Source: Planococcus sp. CP5-4_YE (GTDB taxonomy: Bacteria; Bacillota; Bacilli; Bacillales_A; Planococcaceae). Taken from it: a stretch of DNA of 64,000 nucleotides. This document shows positions 17,338 to 24,966 of the stretch, one piece after another. Every line of letters begins with the position of its first letter. Position 1 is the stretch's first letter. The notes under the pieces are model-generated. The model did not search any database, had not been told where the DNA came from, and saw only the letters and a program-made list of their open reading frames with translations. A program made the position numbers and the translations under genes. Where the stretch lies: contig NZ_JAHPZO010000001.1 of NCBI RefSeq assembly GCF_019042655.1, forward strand, positions 372,001-436,000. The letters are read 5' to 3'.

Positions 17338-17619
17338 TTATTTATTTGTATACGCGTCATGAAGGATGGACAGTTTCTTCTCCAGCGTATCCATTAAATT
17401 TTTACCGGTCTCACGTTCGATCAAGCCGAGTTTAACGGCAAAATCAATTTCCCGTGATAAGCCAAACATTTGCGTATCAAGAACTTCTTCATATAAAGGG
17501 CAGGAAGGCAATGTAAGATGATCCATCTGCACCTTGATCAATTGCTCAATTTTCTCTGCATCAGCTTTAAGGAGTTCCAGCGCTTTTTCTTGATAAGTCT
17601 GTTCTTCTGTATGTTCCAT
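17338..17619 (-). CDS. ylaN: YlaN family protein
   Basis: This 93-residue helical protein matches YlaN (DUF1507) in length and sequence, with [18 protein letters not shown] in the middle. In B. subtilis ylaN was listed as essential under standard conditions, and later work on B. subtilis and S. aureus ties it to iron and Fur. The ATG at 17619 lies after a G-rich ribosome site. It has its own terminator before ftsW. Confidence 0.9.
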   Translation of the reverse strand: MEHTEEQTYQEKALELLKADAEKIEQLIKVQMDHLTLPSCPLYEEVLDTQMFGLSREIDFAVKLGLIERETGKNLMDTLEKKLSILHDAYTNK

Positions 17620-17783
17620 GAGGACTCCCCCATCACTTGTATTTCTGCTCCATTAGCCTGTTTAAAGTGTATCTTTTACGCTGTTAAATTGCAAGTCTCT
17701 CTTGAAAGGGATTAAACCCTTTGGGAATTGTATGTGAACAGTTATACTGAAGAAGAGAGATACTATAATGGAGGGTTTTATTT

Positions 17784-18290
17784 ATGGAATTCATCATACC
17801 GTTTAAAGGAGAAGTCACATACAAATTGACATTGGATCCGACCGTGTGGATTTTCGACGACCGCAAACTGGATCTTAAGACATTCTTCACAGAAGAACAT
17901 GTCGACAAGGATGACCTGGAAGAATACAAACGCGGCATGGGCGAACATTGGTCGCGAGAAATCATGGAAGGTGCCACGGTTCCGCCAACCTTGAACTCTG
18001 AAAAGAAATACAAGCGCCAAGAAAAACAAGACATGCTGACGGGTACATTCGGCATGCGCTTCCAGCCTTTCCTCGACAATGCAGAGCCAGCTAATGGCGC
18101 ATCGAAAGTTGTCTTTGAAACCACTTCAGGTGAACATGATTTCCCAATTGAAGATGCCAAGCAATTGATCTTTAAATTCAGCCAGGATGGAAAGCCTCTC
18201 CGTGAAGATGGACCGGTCCACATCTTATTGCCAGACGGCTCGAATGTTGATCAGCCGATTACCCACGTCTCGGCCATCCGGGTCGAATAG
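17784..18290 (+). CDS. ylaL: YlaL family protein of unknown function
   Basis: This 168-residue soluble protein matches the ylaL position in the Bacillales yla cluster. It starts MEFIIPFKGEV, includes VWIFDDRKLDL, and has GKPLREDGPVHI near the end. It has no signal peptide or recognisable catalytic motif. The ATG at 17784 follows GGAGGG. TATAAT at 17764-17769 lies close to the ribosome site and may be incidental. It begins a plus-strand run with ylaI and a membrane protein gene, with 11 bp before ylaI. Confidence 0.7.
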   Translation: MEFIIPFKGEVTYKLTLDPTVWIFDDRKLDLKTFFTEEHVDKDDLEEYKRGMGEHWSREIMEGATVPPTLNSEKKYKRQEKQDMLTGTFGMRFQPFLDNAEPANGASKVVFETTSGEHDFPIEDAKQLIFKFSQDGKPLREDGPVHILLPDGSNVDQPITHVSAIRVE

Positions 18291-18301
18291 GAGGAATAGC
18301 T

Positions 18302-18505
18302 ATGCGTGTTCAATGCGTTATTTGCGATAAGATCGAAGAATTGGAAGATGATACTCTGCAAGCCAAACGCTTGCGCAATCGGCCAATCCATACCCATATG
18401 TGCGAACAATGCCACGACCGGATCGCCAAACGGACTGAAGAACGGCTAGCGACGGGCCACTTCCATTTCTTCCGCAGTTCCCGCAGCATCGAGGATGATT
18501 TCTGA
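18302..18505 (+). CDS. ylaI: YlaI-type zinc-ribbon protein (DUF2197)
   Basis: This 67-residue protein has a C-x2-C pair at the N terminus (CVIC) and a second C-x2-C (CEQC) about 30 residues later, which would hold a zinc ion. The rest is basic and helical. The function of the family is unknown. The ATG follows AGGAGG. The TGA stop shares one base with the ATG of the next gene, so the two are translationally coupled. Confidence 0.82.
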   Translation: MRVQCVICDKIEELEDDTLQAKRLRNRPIHTHMCEQCHDRIAKRTEERLATGHFHFFRSSRSIEDDF

Positions 18506-18954
18506 TGAAGATCTTAAAAGGTTTGTGGATTGGTTTCTGGAGCGGCCTTATTCTTGGATTGTTGCTGAAGTGGATGCAGGCAGTGACCGGCGTCCGAAAT
18601 TATGAATTGCTGTTGAATGTCGACTTTATCCCGCTAGTCAATCAAGTGAACTGGTCGGAATTGACCGAATTCGTATTTCATTTGATTATTTCACTGGTAA
18701 TCGGCATCGTTTATGTGTATATCGCCAAGCGCCGACGCTATACGTTCGGCCAGTTGACAATCATCAGCTTAGTGCTGACATTGCCAACCTATATCCTGTT
18801 TTTCCCGCTGTCCATGCTGGCGGTAGAAGCCGACGTTCCGGAACCGACCGATATAGGAGCATTCCTTTATTGGATTCTGGCCCATCTGACATATGCACTG
18901 CTGTTGCCAATACTCTATAAAATGTTTGAACGCAAAAACGCTGCTTCTCATTGA
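18505..18954 (+). CDS. Four-helix membrane protein of unknown function
   Basis: This 149-residue protein has four clear membrane helices (about residues 5-22, 54-72, 82-105 and 121-140). It has an acidic segment EADVPEPTD between helices three and four. I do not recognise a named family with certainty; it recalls the DUF1440/YagU style of small polytopic proteins. It starts on the last base of the ylaI stop codon. It ends inside a terminator hairpin and overlaps the 3' end of ylaH by seven bases on the other strand. Confidence 0.75.
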   Translation: MKILKGLWIGFWSGLILGLLLKWMQAVTGVRNYELLLNVDFIPLVNQVNWSELTEFVFHLIISLVIGIVYVYIAKRRRYTFGQLTIISLVLTLPTYILFFPLSMLAVEADVPEPTDIGAFLYWILAHLTYALLLPILYKMFERKNAASH

Positions 18955-18967
18955 GAAGCAGCGTTTT
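18935..18967. terminator. Bidirectional terminator overlapping both convergent gene ends
   Basis: Perfect 16-bp arms (AAAACGCTGCTTCTCA and TGAGAAGCAGCGTTTT) enclose a one-base centre. The last codons of the membrane protein gene (plus strand) and of ylaH (minus strand) both lie inside it. Confidence 0.85.
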
Positions 18968-19277
18968 CGCGTTTTTCGCGCCATAGGCGAATTTTGTAAA
19001 GGATGAGAATCAATGCGGCAATAACCAAGCCCTCGACAACGGGCAGGAAAAAGGCCAAGAATGTCAGCCCTAATCCTCCCGCAGCCAAGAACAAGATAAT
19101 GACTGCATTTTTTCCGATCGATAGTTTTTTGGCAAAGCCCAGTTTGTAAACGAGTGCCGATAGCAGGAAGATGACTGCAAACAATGCATATCCTGCTAAA
19201 TCATAATTCGGCAAGTTTTGGTAAAGCACACGGGCTACCGGATACATATTTTCATAGACAAAAGCCTGCTCGTCCAC
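18948..19277 (-). CDS. ylaH: YlaH-like membrane protein
   Basis: This 109-residue protein has three hydrophobic segments and a basic C-terminal tail (RLWREKRENAASQ), as in the YlaH-like family. Its function is unknown. The start is GTG at 19277 after GGAAGGA. It lies just downstream of typA on the same strand, with a 23-bp gap, as in B. subtilis. Confidence 0.8.
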   Translation of the reverse strand: MDEQAFVYENMYPVARVLYQNLPNYDLAGYALFAVIFLLSALVYKLGFAKKLSIGKNAVIILFLAAGGLGLTFLAFFLPVVEGLVIAALILILYKIRLWREKRENAASQ

Positions 19278-19300
19278 GGATTATACATCCTTCCAGTTGT

Positions 19301-21148
19301 TTATTCTTCGATGGCAACTTTCTTTTTCTTCGCCATGCGCTCTCGCTCGTTTTTATCGAGAATTTTCTTACGCAAACGGATCGATTGAGGAGTGATTTCA
19401 CAGTACTCATCATCGTTCAAGTATTCAAGTGCTTCCTCAAGACTCATCAAACGCGCTTTTTTCATCGTAGTCGTCTGGTCTTTGTTGGCTGAACGGATGT
19501 TAGTCGCCGCTTTGATCTTAACGATGTTAACTGTCAAGTCGTTGTCGCGGTTATGTTCACCGACGATCATGCCTTCATAGATTTCAGTTCCGACTTCAAC
19601 AAATGAAGTACCGCGGTCTTCGATGCCCATCAAGCCATAAGTTGAAGATTTGCCGCGTTCCATGGAAACGAGAACGCCTTGACGACGGCCGCCTACGCGT
19701 CCTGATGCAACTGGCTGGTAGCTATCGAATGTGTGGTTGATGATTCCGTATCCACGTGTTTGCGTGAGGAATTCAGTTGTGTAACCGATCAACCCACGGG
19801 CAGGTACGTTAAATACCAAACGGACTTGTCCGCTTCCGTTGTTGATCATATCAAGCATTTCACCTTTGCGTTCACCGAGTGATTCGATAATAGCACCTGT
19901 GTATTCTTCAGGGACATCCACTTGGACGCGTTCAACCGGTTCACAGCGGACGCCATCGACCATACGGACGATAACTTCAGGTTTAGACACTTGAATTTCA
20001 AATCCTTCACGACGCATGTTTTCAATCAAGATTGATAGATGCAGTTCGCCGCGGCCCGAAACGACCCATGCATCTGGAGAATCCGTTGGATCAACGCGCA
20101 AGGAAACATCTGTCTCTAATTGAGCATCCAAACGCTCCTGGATTTTTCTTGATGTAATGAATTTACCTTCTTTACCGGCGAACGGGCTGTTGTTGACAAG
20201 GAATGTCATTTGCAGCGTTGGTTCGTCGATACGCAGAATTGGCAAGGCTTCTTGATGATCTTGAGGACATACCGTCTCACCGACGTTAATATCTTCTAGA
20301 CCAGAGATTGCGATCAAATCGCCCGCTTCGGCTTTTTGGATCTCAATGCGCTTCAAGCCCATGAACCCGTGAATTTTTGTGATGCGGAAGTTTTTGACGG
20401 AGCCGTCCAGTTTCATCAAGGAAACGGATTGCCCGACTTCAATAGTTCCGCGGAATACGCGCCCGATACCGATACGGCCGACATAGTCGTTGTAGTCAAG
20501 AAGTGCCACTTGGAATTGCAATGGCTCGTCGCGGTTATCGATTGGTGCAGGTACATGATCCATGATGGCATCATAGATGACCTGCATGTTTTCTTCTTGG
20601 TCAGCTGGATCAGATGACAAGCTGGCCGTTCCGTTCATGCCTGATGCAAAAATAACCGGGAATTCCAATTGGTCATCATTTGCTTCAAGTTCGATGAACA
20701 ATTCGATGACTTCATCGACAACTTCATCAGGACGCGCGAAATCGCGGTCAATTTTGTTGACGACTACAATCGGTTTCAAGTTTTGCTCAAGCGCTTTTTT
20801 CAATACAAAGCGTGTCTGTGGCATACATCCTTCGTACGCATCGACAACGAGCAATACGCCATCAACCATTTTCATAATACGCTCCACTTCGCCGCCGAAA
20901 TCAGCGTGTCCAGGAGTATCCAAAATGTTGATTTTAGCGTCTTTATATTGAATCGCGGTGTTTTTCGCTAGGATTGTAATTCCGCGTTCTCTTTCAATGT
21001 CGTTTGAGTCCATCGCCCGCTCATCAACATGTTCATTCGATCGGAAGATTCCTGATTGCTGAAGCAACTGATCCACCAATGTCGTTTTGCCGTGGTCAAC
21101 GTGTGCGATAATTGCAATGTTGCGTAAATCGTTTCTAAGGTTAGTCAT
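19301..21148 (-). CDS. typA: Translational GTPase TypA/BipA
   Basis: This 615-residue GTPase has G1 AHVDHGKTTL, G3 DTPGHADFGGEV and G4 NKIDRD. Domain II, EF-G-like domains III and V, and the BipA-specific C-terminal domain follow. It binds the 70S ribosome and assists large-subunit assembly and cold or stress adaptation. The start is ATG at 21148 (MTNLRNDLRN) after TGGAG; the frame stays open for 59 more codons upstream but without homology. The promoter region carries an inverted repeat over the -10 box. Confidence 0.95.
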   Translation of the reverse strand: MTNLRNDLRNIAIIAHVDHGKTTLVDQLLQQSGIFRSNEHVDERAMDSNDIERERGITILAKNTAIQYKDAKINILDTPGHADFGGEVERIMKMVDGVLLVVDAYEGCMPQTRFVLKKALEQNLKPIVVVNKIDRDFARPDEVVDEVIELFIELEANDDQLEFPVIFASGMNGTASLSSDPADQEENMQVIYDAIMDHVPAPIDNRDEPLQFQVALLDYNDYVGRIGIGRVFRGTIEVGQSVSLMKLDGSVKNFRITKIHGFMGLKRIEIQKAEAGDLIAISGLEDINVGETVCPQDHQEALPILRIDEPTLQMTFLVNNSPFAGKEGKFITSRKIQERLDAQLETDVSLRVDPTDSPDAWVVSGRGELHLSILIENMRREGFEIQVSKPEVIVRMVDGVRCEPVERVQVDVPEEYTGAIIESLGERKGEMLDMINNGSGQVRLVFNVPARGLIGYTTEFLTQTRGYGIINHTFDSYQPVASGRVGGRRQGVLVSMERGKSSTYGLMGIEDRGTSFVEVGTEIYEGMIVGEHNRDNDLTVNIVKIKAATNIRSANKDQTTTMKKARLMSLEEALEYLNDDEYCEITPQSIRLRKKILDKNERERMAKKKKVAIEE

Positions 21149-21185
21149 ACTTTCACTCCAATATTCTTTTTTCGAGCCTATAACT

Positions 21186-21200
21186 GTGCTAGTATAGCAC
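21186..21200 (-). promoter_or_regulatory. Extended -10 promoter of typA inside a 15-bp inverted repeat
   Basis: The minus strand reads GTGCTATACTAGCAC, in which GTGCTA and TAGCAC are perfect arms around TAC. The inner TGCTATACT has the form of an extended -10 element. No good -35 box lies at the right distance. The dyad could be an operator. Confidence 0.45.
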
Positions 21201-21255
21201 ATATAGGGGAAAAACCCTACGATTTTATTTTCTTGTATGCAGGAGGTTAGATGGG

Positions 21256-21465
21256 ATGAAAGAAGCGATTGTAGAATCATGGCATAATATAAAATGGATT
21301 TTTGTCCTATTTTCATTGGCAGCAATTGGGGCGATGGTGCTCATCGGCGTCGCAGTCGCACTTCGCAGCATGATTGGTATTGTTCTCTCCATTCTGTTGT
21401 TATTGGTTATTATGGGCTTTGGGTTCAAACGAAAAAAAGAAATGCGAGAAGCAGGCGCATTATAA
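21256..21465 (+). CDS. Small two-helix membrane protein, YlaF/DUF5325-like
   Basis: This 69-residue protein has two membrane helices (about residues 12-34 and 38-56) and a basic end, KRKKEMREAG. It is divergent from typA, which is the position of ylaF in B. subtilis, and the size fits. The ATG at 21256 follows AGGAGG. The function is unknown. It is followed by an unusually long perfect hairpin. Confidence 0.75.
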   Translation: MKEAIVESWHNIKWIFVLFSLAAIGAMVLIGVAVALRSMIGIVLSILLLLVIMGFGFKRKKEMREAGAL

Positions 21466-21470
21466 ACACA

Positions 21471-21527
21471 AAAAGGGGCTGTCCAAAAAGTCATATTTCA
21501 TGACTTTTTGGACAGCCCCTTTTTTTC
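21471..21527. terminator. Long perfect hairpin terminator (24-bp stem)
   Basis: The arms at 21471-21494 and 21500-21523 are perfect inverted repeats of 24 bases around the loop ATTTC, with A- and T-runs outside. The outer part reads GGGGCTGTCC..GGACAGCCCC. It can serve as a bidirectional terminator between the ylaF-like gene and suhB. The stem is longer than its neighbours, and this outer motif recurs in many Firmicutes as a mobile-element-end or repeat motif. Confidence 0.8.
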
Positions 21528-21627
21528 ATCTAAAAAACCAAGCAGAACATTGTGCTTTCTATCAAATGTGTATTGCCATACCACCACAGATCGAACGGTT
21601 TGCATGGGTAGTGAGTTTTCAGATTTA

Positions 21628-22425
21628 TTATTTGTGCTTGGGTTTGATGTATTCCTGGAGCAGTTTTCCGTGGATGGACGGATTGGCAGCTACGAAGGTG
21701 TCTGACTTCAGAAGGTTTGCCGCTTCGCCAGAGAAATTACTCGCGATAGCGCCCACCTCATTTGCCATAACCAATCCTCCTGCAATATCCCATGGCGACA
21801 GCCGCATCGAAATATACGCGTCGAGGCGCCCGCTTGCAAGATAGGCGAGTTCAAGCGCCGCAGAACCATAAGAACGCATGCCGCGCGCCTCATGTACGAG
21901 GCGGATTGTCGCTTCATGATCTACATGCCGGTTCGGCGTTGCCCACATGGTGTTCATGCCGATGATCGATTCGCTGATATCTGTCTCGATCAACGGCTTC
22001 AGCCGTTCATCGTTATAATAAGCTCCGCCGCCTGCAATTGCATGGTATAAATCGTCATTGATGACGTCATAGATATACCCCATCTTTCCTACACCATCTT
22101 CATAAATACCGAGAGAAATGGCGAAATTGCGTCGTTGGTGCACAAAATTCATCGTGCCATCTATTGGATCGAGCATCCATACAGTGCCGCTCAAATCCTC
22201 GATTTGATCTCCAAAACCTTCTTCACCGAAAACCCGGTGGCCCGGAAAATCTTCCCGGATATGCTGGATGAAAAACTTCTCCACTTCTTTGTCTACATTT
22301 GTGACTAAATCGTTTGCGTGAGCTTTCGTATCCACTGAAATATCACTAAGAAATGAATTTCGGATCCGGTGCCCCGCCTCTTTGATCATAGATTTTATGT
22401 AACGATCCATTGCGTGCTGGTCCAT
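21628..22425 (-). CDS. suhB: Inositol monophosphatase family protein (YktC/SuhB-like)
   Basis: This 265-residue protein carries the inositol monophosphatase signatures: a metal-binding Glu in FGEEGF, LDPIDGTMNFVH, and WDIAGGLVMANEVG near the C terminus. The family dephosphorylates inositol monophosphates and related sugar phosphates or NADP with Mg2+. The ATG at 22425 lies eight bases after AGGAGGT. The order with yktB and yktA nearby is that of B. subtilis yktC. The precise substrate is not evident. Confidence 0.9.
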   Translation of the reverse strand: MDQHAMDRYIKSMIKEAGHRIRNSFLSDISVDTKAHANDLVTNVDKEVEKFFIQHIREDFPGHRVFGEEGFGDQIEDLSGTVWMLDPIDGTMNFVHQRRNFAISLGIYEDGVGKMGYIYDVINDDLYHAIAGGGAYYNDERLKPLIETDISESIIGMNTMWATPNRHVDHEATIRLVHEARGMRSYGSAALELAYLASGRLDAYISMRLSPWDIAGGLVMANEVGAIASNFSGEAANLLKSDTFVAANPSIHGKLLQEYIKPKHK

Positions 22426-22515
22426 GTATGAGCACCTCCTTGTTTCTTTACAGTATAACGAAAAAAGCATCCACTGTCTTTTATCAGCAGATGCTTCTAC
22501 GGTATAGGTCTTTTT

Positions 22516-22710
22516 TTACAATGCATGAAGAGCCTCCAGTTCTACTTGTATTTCTGTCAGCCGTTTCTTGCTCTTATCCTTCTGGCTGCTGTCGTTTTGC
22601 TGCATGGCATCGTACAAGGTGGCCAATTCGTAATCAAGCTCTAGCTTCAACGTATTGATATACTCTTTTTCTACATCCGCTTTCCGGATAATCTGTATCA
22701 TCTGCTTCAT
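22516..22710 (-). CDS. Small helical protein of unknown function
   Basis: This 64-residue protein starts MKQMIQIIRKADVEKEY and is predicted to be almost wholly helical. Two amphipathic helices are separated by a polar turn (QQNDSSQKDKSK), consistent with a helical hairpin or short coiled coil. The start ATG at 22710 follows GGGGGAG. It lies upstream of suhB on the same strand with a gap of about 90 bp. A perfect 18-bp palindrome lies 24 bases before its start codon. I do not recognise the family. Confidence 0.65.
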   Translation of the reverse strand: MKQMIQIIRKADVEKEYINTLKLELDYELATLYDAMQQNDSSQKDKSKKRLTEIQVELEALHAL

Positions 22711-22733
22711 AAGTGAGCTCCCCCTTCCCTCAT

Positions 22734-22751
22734 AATCGGAATATTCCGATT
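22734..22751. promoter_or_regulatory. Perfect 18-bp palindrome, candidate operator
   Basis: AATCGGAATATTCCGATT equals its own reverse complement. It lies between the small helical gene (start 22710) and yktB (start 22865), nearer the former. On the minus strand TAATAC sits about 12 bases upstream, so the palindrome would cover the early transcribed region. Confidence 0.5.
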
Positions 22752-22864
22752 GCGATGTATTACACATCTTTACCCCGTTTTTTCCGCCTGAAAACTTATT
22801 TATATTCATTCTTCATAAACTTCGTTAAAATAAAACCTGATGATTATTAAAGGAGGGGATGTCC

Positions 22865-23509
22865 GTGAAGTCATACTGGACTGAACAGGATTTTGAAGTA
22901 TTCGAAACCCCAGGGCTAGAGGCACGTATGGAAGCATTATCGACACATGTACGGCCGAAATTCCAAGCATTGGGCCAAGACTTTTCCGCTTATTTCTCTG
23001 GGGAAACCGGAGATGAATTTTTTCCACATGTCGCAAAACATATGCGACGGACTGTCAATCCGCCAAATGACAGCTGGGTTGCATTTGCGCCTTATAAACG
23101 CGGCTACAAGGCCGTCCCGCATTTCCAGATTGGGCTTTGGGAAAGCCATGTATTTGTCATTCTTGCTGTCATTTATGAAGCGCCCGGCAAACCAAAAATG
23201 GCAAATCAACTGCTATCCACGCAAGCATTAGCCGATTTGCCAGGAAAATTTGTCGTTTCGGGTGATCATATAAAGCCTGAAGCCGATTCCATTGCATCGC
23301 TAGGCGAAGAGGGCATCGAAAAGCTGCTCACGAGACTGCGCGATGTCAAAAAAGGGGAACTCGTCATCGGCAGGCATTTAGCGCGGGCTGATGCTGCCAC
23401 GCTCGACCAAGACGGCTTTTATGCCTTTGCAGAAGAAACATTCCGCGAGTTGCTTCCGATTTACCGGAAGTTGCTCCAAGTAAACGAAAAAACCGCCGTT
23501 CAGCGATGA
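22865..23509 (+). CDS. yktB: YktB family protein (DUF1054, UPF0637)
   Basis: This 214-residue soluble protein matches YktB (DUF1054) in length and sequence, with HMRRTVNPPNDSWVAF and FQIGLWESHVFV typical of the family. The function is unknown. The ribosome site AGGAGGGG ends right at an ATG (22859), too close for initiation, so GTG at 22865, six bases on, is preferred. The gene ends inside a bidirectional hairpin shared with yktA. Confidence 0.85.
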   Translation: MKSYWTEQDFEVFETPGLEARMEALSTHVRPKFQALGQDFSAYFSGETGDEFFPHVAKHMRRTVNPPNDSWVAFAPYKRGYKAVPHFQIGLWESHVFVILAVIYEAPGKPKMANQLLSTQALADLPGKFVVSGDHIKPEADSIASLGEEGIEKLLTRLRDVKKGELVIGRHLARADAATLDQDGFYAFAEETFRELLPIYRKLLQVNEKTAVQR

Positions 23510-23523
23510 ACGGCGGTTTTTTT
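23487..23523. terminator. Bidirectional terminator between yktB and yktA
   Basis: The stem AAAACCGCCGTT/AACGGCGGTTTT has an 8-nt loop and is flanked by A- and T-runs. The yktB stop codon lies within it. Confidence 0.88.
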
Positions 23524-23797
23524 ACCTTTTGATGCGGATCAATTCATCGCCTGAAGCTTCTTTCATCTTCTTGACGACCTGAAAACTGACATAGCCGCTT
23601 TCTTCTTCAAATTCACGGAAGTATGTCTTTTCTTCCGCCATCGATGGAACGACTTTTTTGAACTTGCGGTATTTGTCCATCAGTTCCTGTCGATTGACTC
23701 CTTTTTCATAGGCTTTTTCTATTGCTTCGAAAAATTCCACGACATCGACGATCTCTTCGGTCGTCCAATCGATGGAAAATGGATATGAATATTCCAT
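23522..23797 (-). CDS. yktA: UPF0223 family protein YktA
   Basis: This 91-residue soluble protein begins MEYSYPFSIDWTTEEIVDV and matches UPF0223, close to the 88 residues of B. subtilis YktA. The function is unknown. ATG at 23797 is used; a GTG three codons upstream abuts the stop codon of the preceding flavoprotein gene and is an alternative. The two are adjacent on the same strand and likely cotranscribed. Confidence 0.85.
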   Translation of the reverse strand: MEYSYPFSIDWTTEEIVDVVEFFEAIEKAYEKGVNRQELMDKYRKFKKVVPSMAEEKTYFREFEEESGYVSFQVVKKMKEASGDELIRIKR

Positions 23798-23806
23798 GGT
23801 CTTCAC

Positions 23807-24778
23807 CTACCCTCTTTCAATAATACCCCAGCGTTTACGGATTTCTTCTGTTTGCCGGATCATCCGGTCGAACAATTCCTGGACAGTCGGCACATCCTGG
23901 ATCAAGCCTGTCACTTGCCCAGCCCAACCGAATCCTTTTTCTCGCTGCCCGTCATAGATATAGCGTTTATTGGCCGTGCCGCTGATATAATCTTTCAGCG
24001 CTTCATAGCTCGGTGTCTCTTTTTCGATCTCCAAGATGCGATCTGTCCATGTATTGGACAAAGTACGCGCCGGAGCACCGATGCTGCGCTTGATAATAAC
24101 TGTATCGTTTTCTGTGCTGTCAATCAACTGCTGCTTATACAGCTGGGAGGCGTGAGTGCATTCTTTCGTTGCAATGAAGCGCGTGCCCATTTCAATTCCT
24201 TCTGCTCCGAGCGCATGCGCCGCCATCCATCCGCGGCCATCGCCAATGCCGCCTGATGCGATCACCGGTATCGTCACCGCATCGACCACTTGCGGGATCA
24301 GAACCATCGTTCCGATATCATCACGGCCGAGATGCCCGCCGCCTTCATGCCCGACGACCATGACCGCGTCTGCGCCCAATTTCTCCGCCTTTTCAGCTTG
24401 ACGCCTTGCAGCCACCAACACCAACTTTTTGATATCGGTGCCTTCCAATTGCTCAAAGATCGGCGTCGGATTGCCGCCAGTCATCGACACCACAGGTACC
24501 CGTTCTTCGATTGCGACATCCAGCATATGCGAAAATGCCCGTCCATGCTCGCCGATTGCAAAGTTCACGCCGAACGGCTTATCTGTCAATTCCCGGACTT
24601 TGCGAATTTCTTCGCGCAACTCATCAGGTCCCGGAAGGCTCATCGCAGTAATCTGCCCGAGCCCTCCGGCATTCGAAAGTGCTGCCGCTAGATCCGCATA
24701 TGCCAAATATGCCAGTCCTCCTTGGATGATCGGGTAGTCGATTCCAAGCAGTTCGGTGATTCTTGTCTTAAATGCCAT
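23807..24778 (-). CDS. NAD(P)H-dependent flavin oxidoreductase, nitronate monooxygenase/FabK-like
   Basis: This 323-residue TIM-barrel protein carries the YrpB/2-nitropropane dioxygenase family features: an N-terminal YPIIQGGLAYLA, a central VVGHEGGGHLGRDD, and the phosphate-binding VIASGGIGDGRG. It should bind FMN. Members are nitronate monooxygenases or FabK-type enoyl-ACP reductases; sequence alone does not decide, and the chromosomal setting gives no clear hint. The start ATG at 24778 is divergent from speA. Confidence 0.82.
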   Translation of the reverse strand: MAFKTRITELLGIDYPIIQGGLAYLAYADLAAALSNAGGLGQITAMSLPGPDELREEIRKVRELTDKPFGVNFAIGEHGRAFSHMLDVAIEERVPVVSMTGGNPTPIFEQLEGTDIKKLVLVAARRQAEKAEKLGADAVMVVGHEGGGHLGRDDIGTMVLIPQVVDAVTIPVIASGGIGDGRGWMAAHALGAEGIEMGTRFIATKECTHASQLYKQQLIDSTENDTVIIKRSIGAPARTLSNTWTDRILEIEKETPSYEALKDYISGTANKRYIYDGQREKGFGWAGQVTGLIQDVPTVQELFDRMIRQTEEIRKRWGIIERG

Positions 24779-24916
24779 AATCCCACTCCTTTTTTGTCCT
24801 CTGTTTGTCTATTCGCTTCTATCAAGAAATTTCCTTTTCACTGCGGGTAACTCGTGCCGCATGGATGAAATAAGTCAGACATCCCTGCCATAAGTATAGT
24901 AACGAAGCGTCTTGCA

Positions 24917-24925
24917 TGCTATAAT
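24917..24925 (+). promoter_or_regulatory. Extended -10 promoter candidate for speA
   Basis: TGCTATAAT is a full extended -10 element about 42 bp before the speA start codon. A clear -35 box was not found, which is usual for this class. Confidence 0.5.
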
Positions 24926-24966
24926 TTCTCTTGTTTTCATTTTGATAAAGTGAGGTGCACGTCCCA

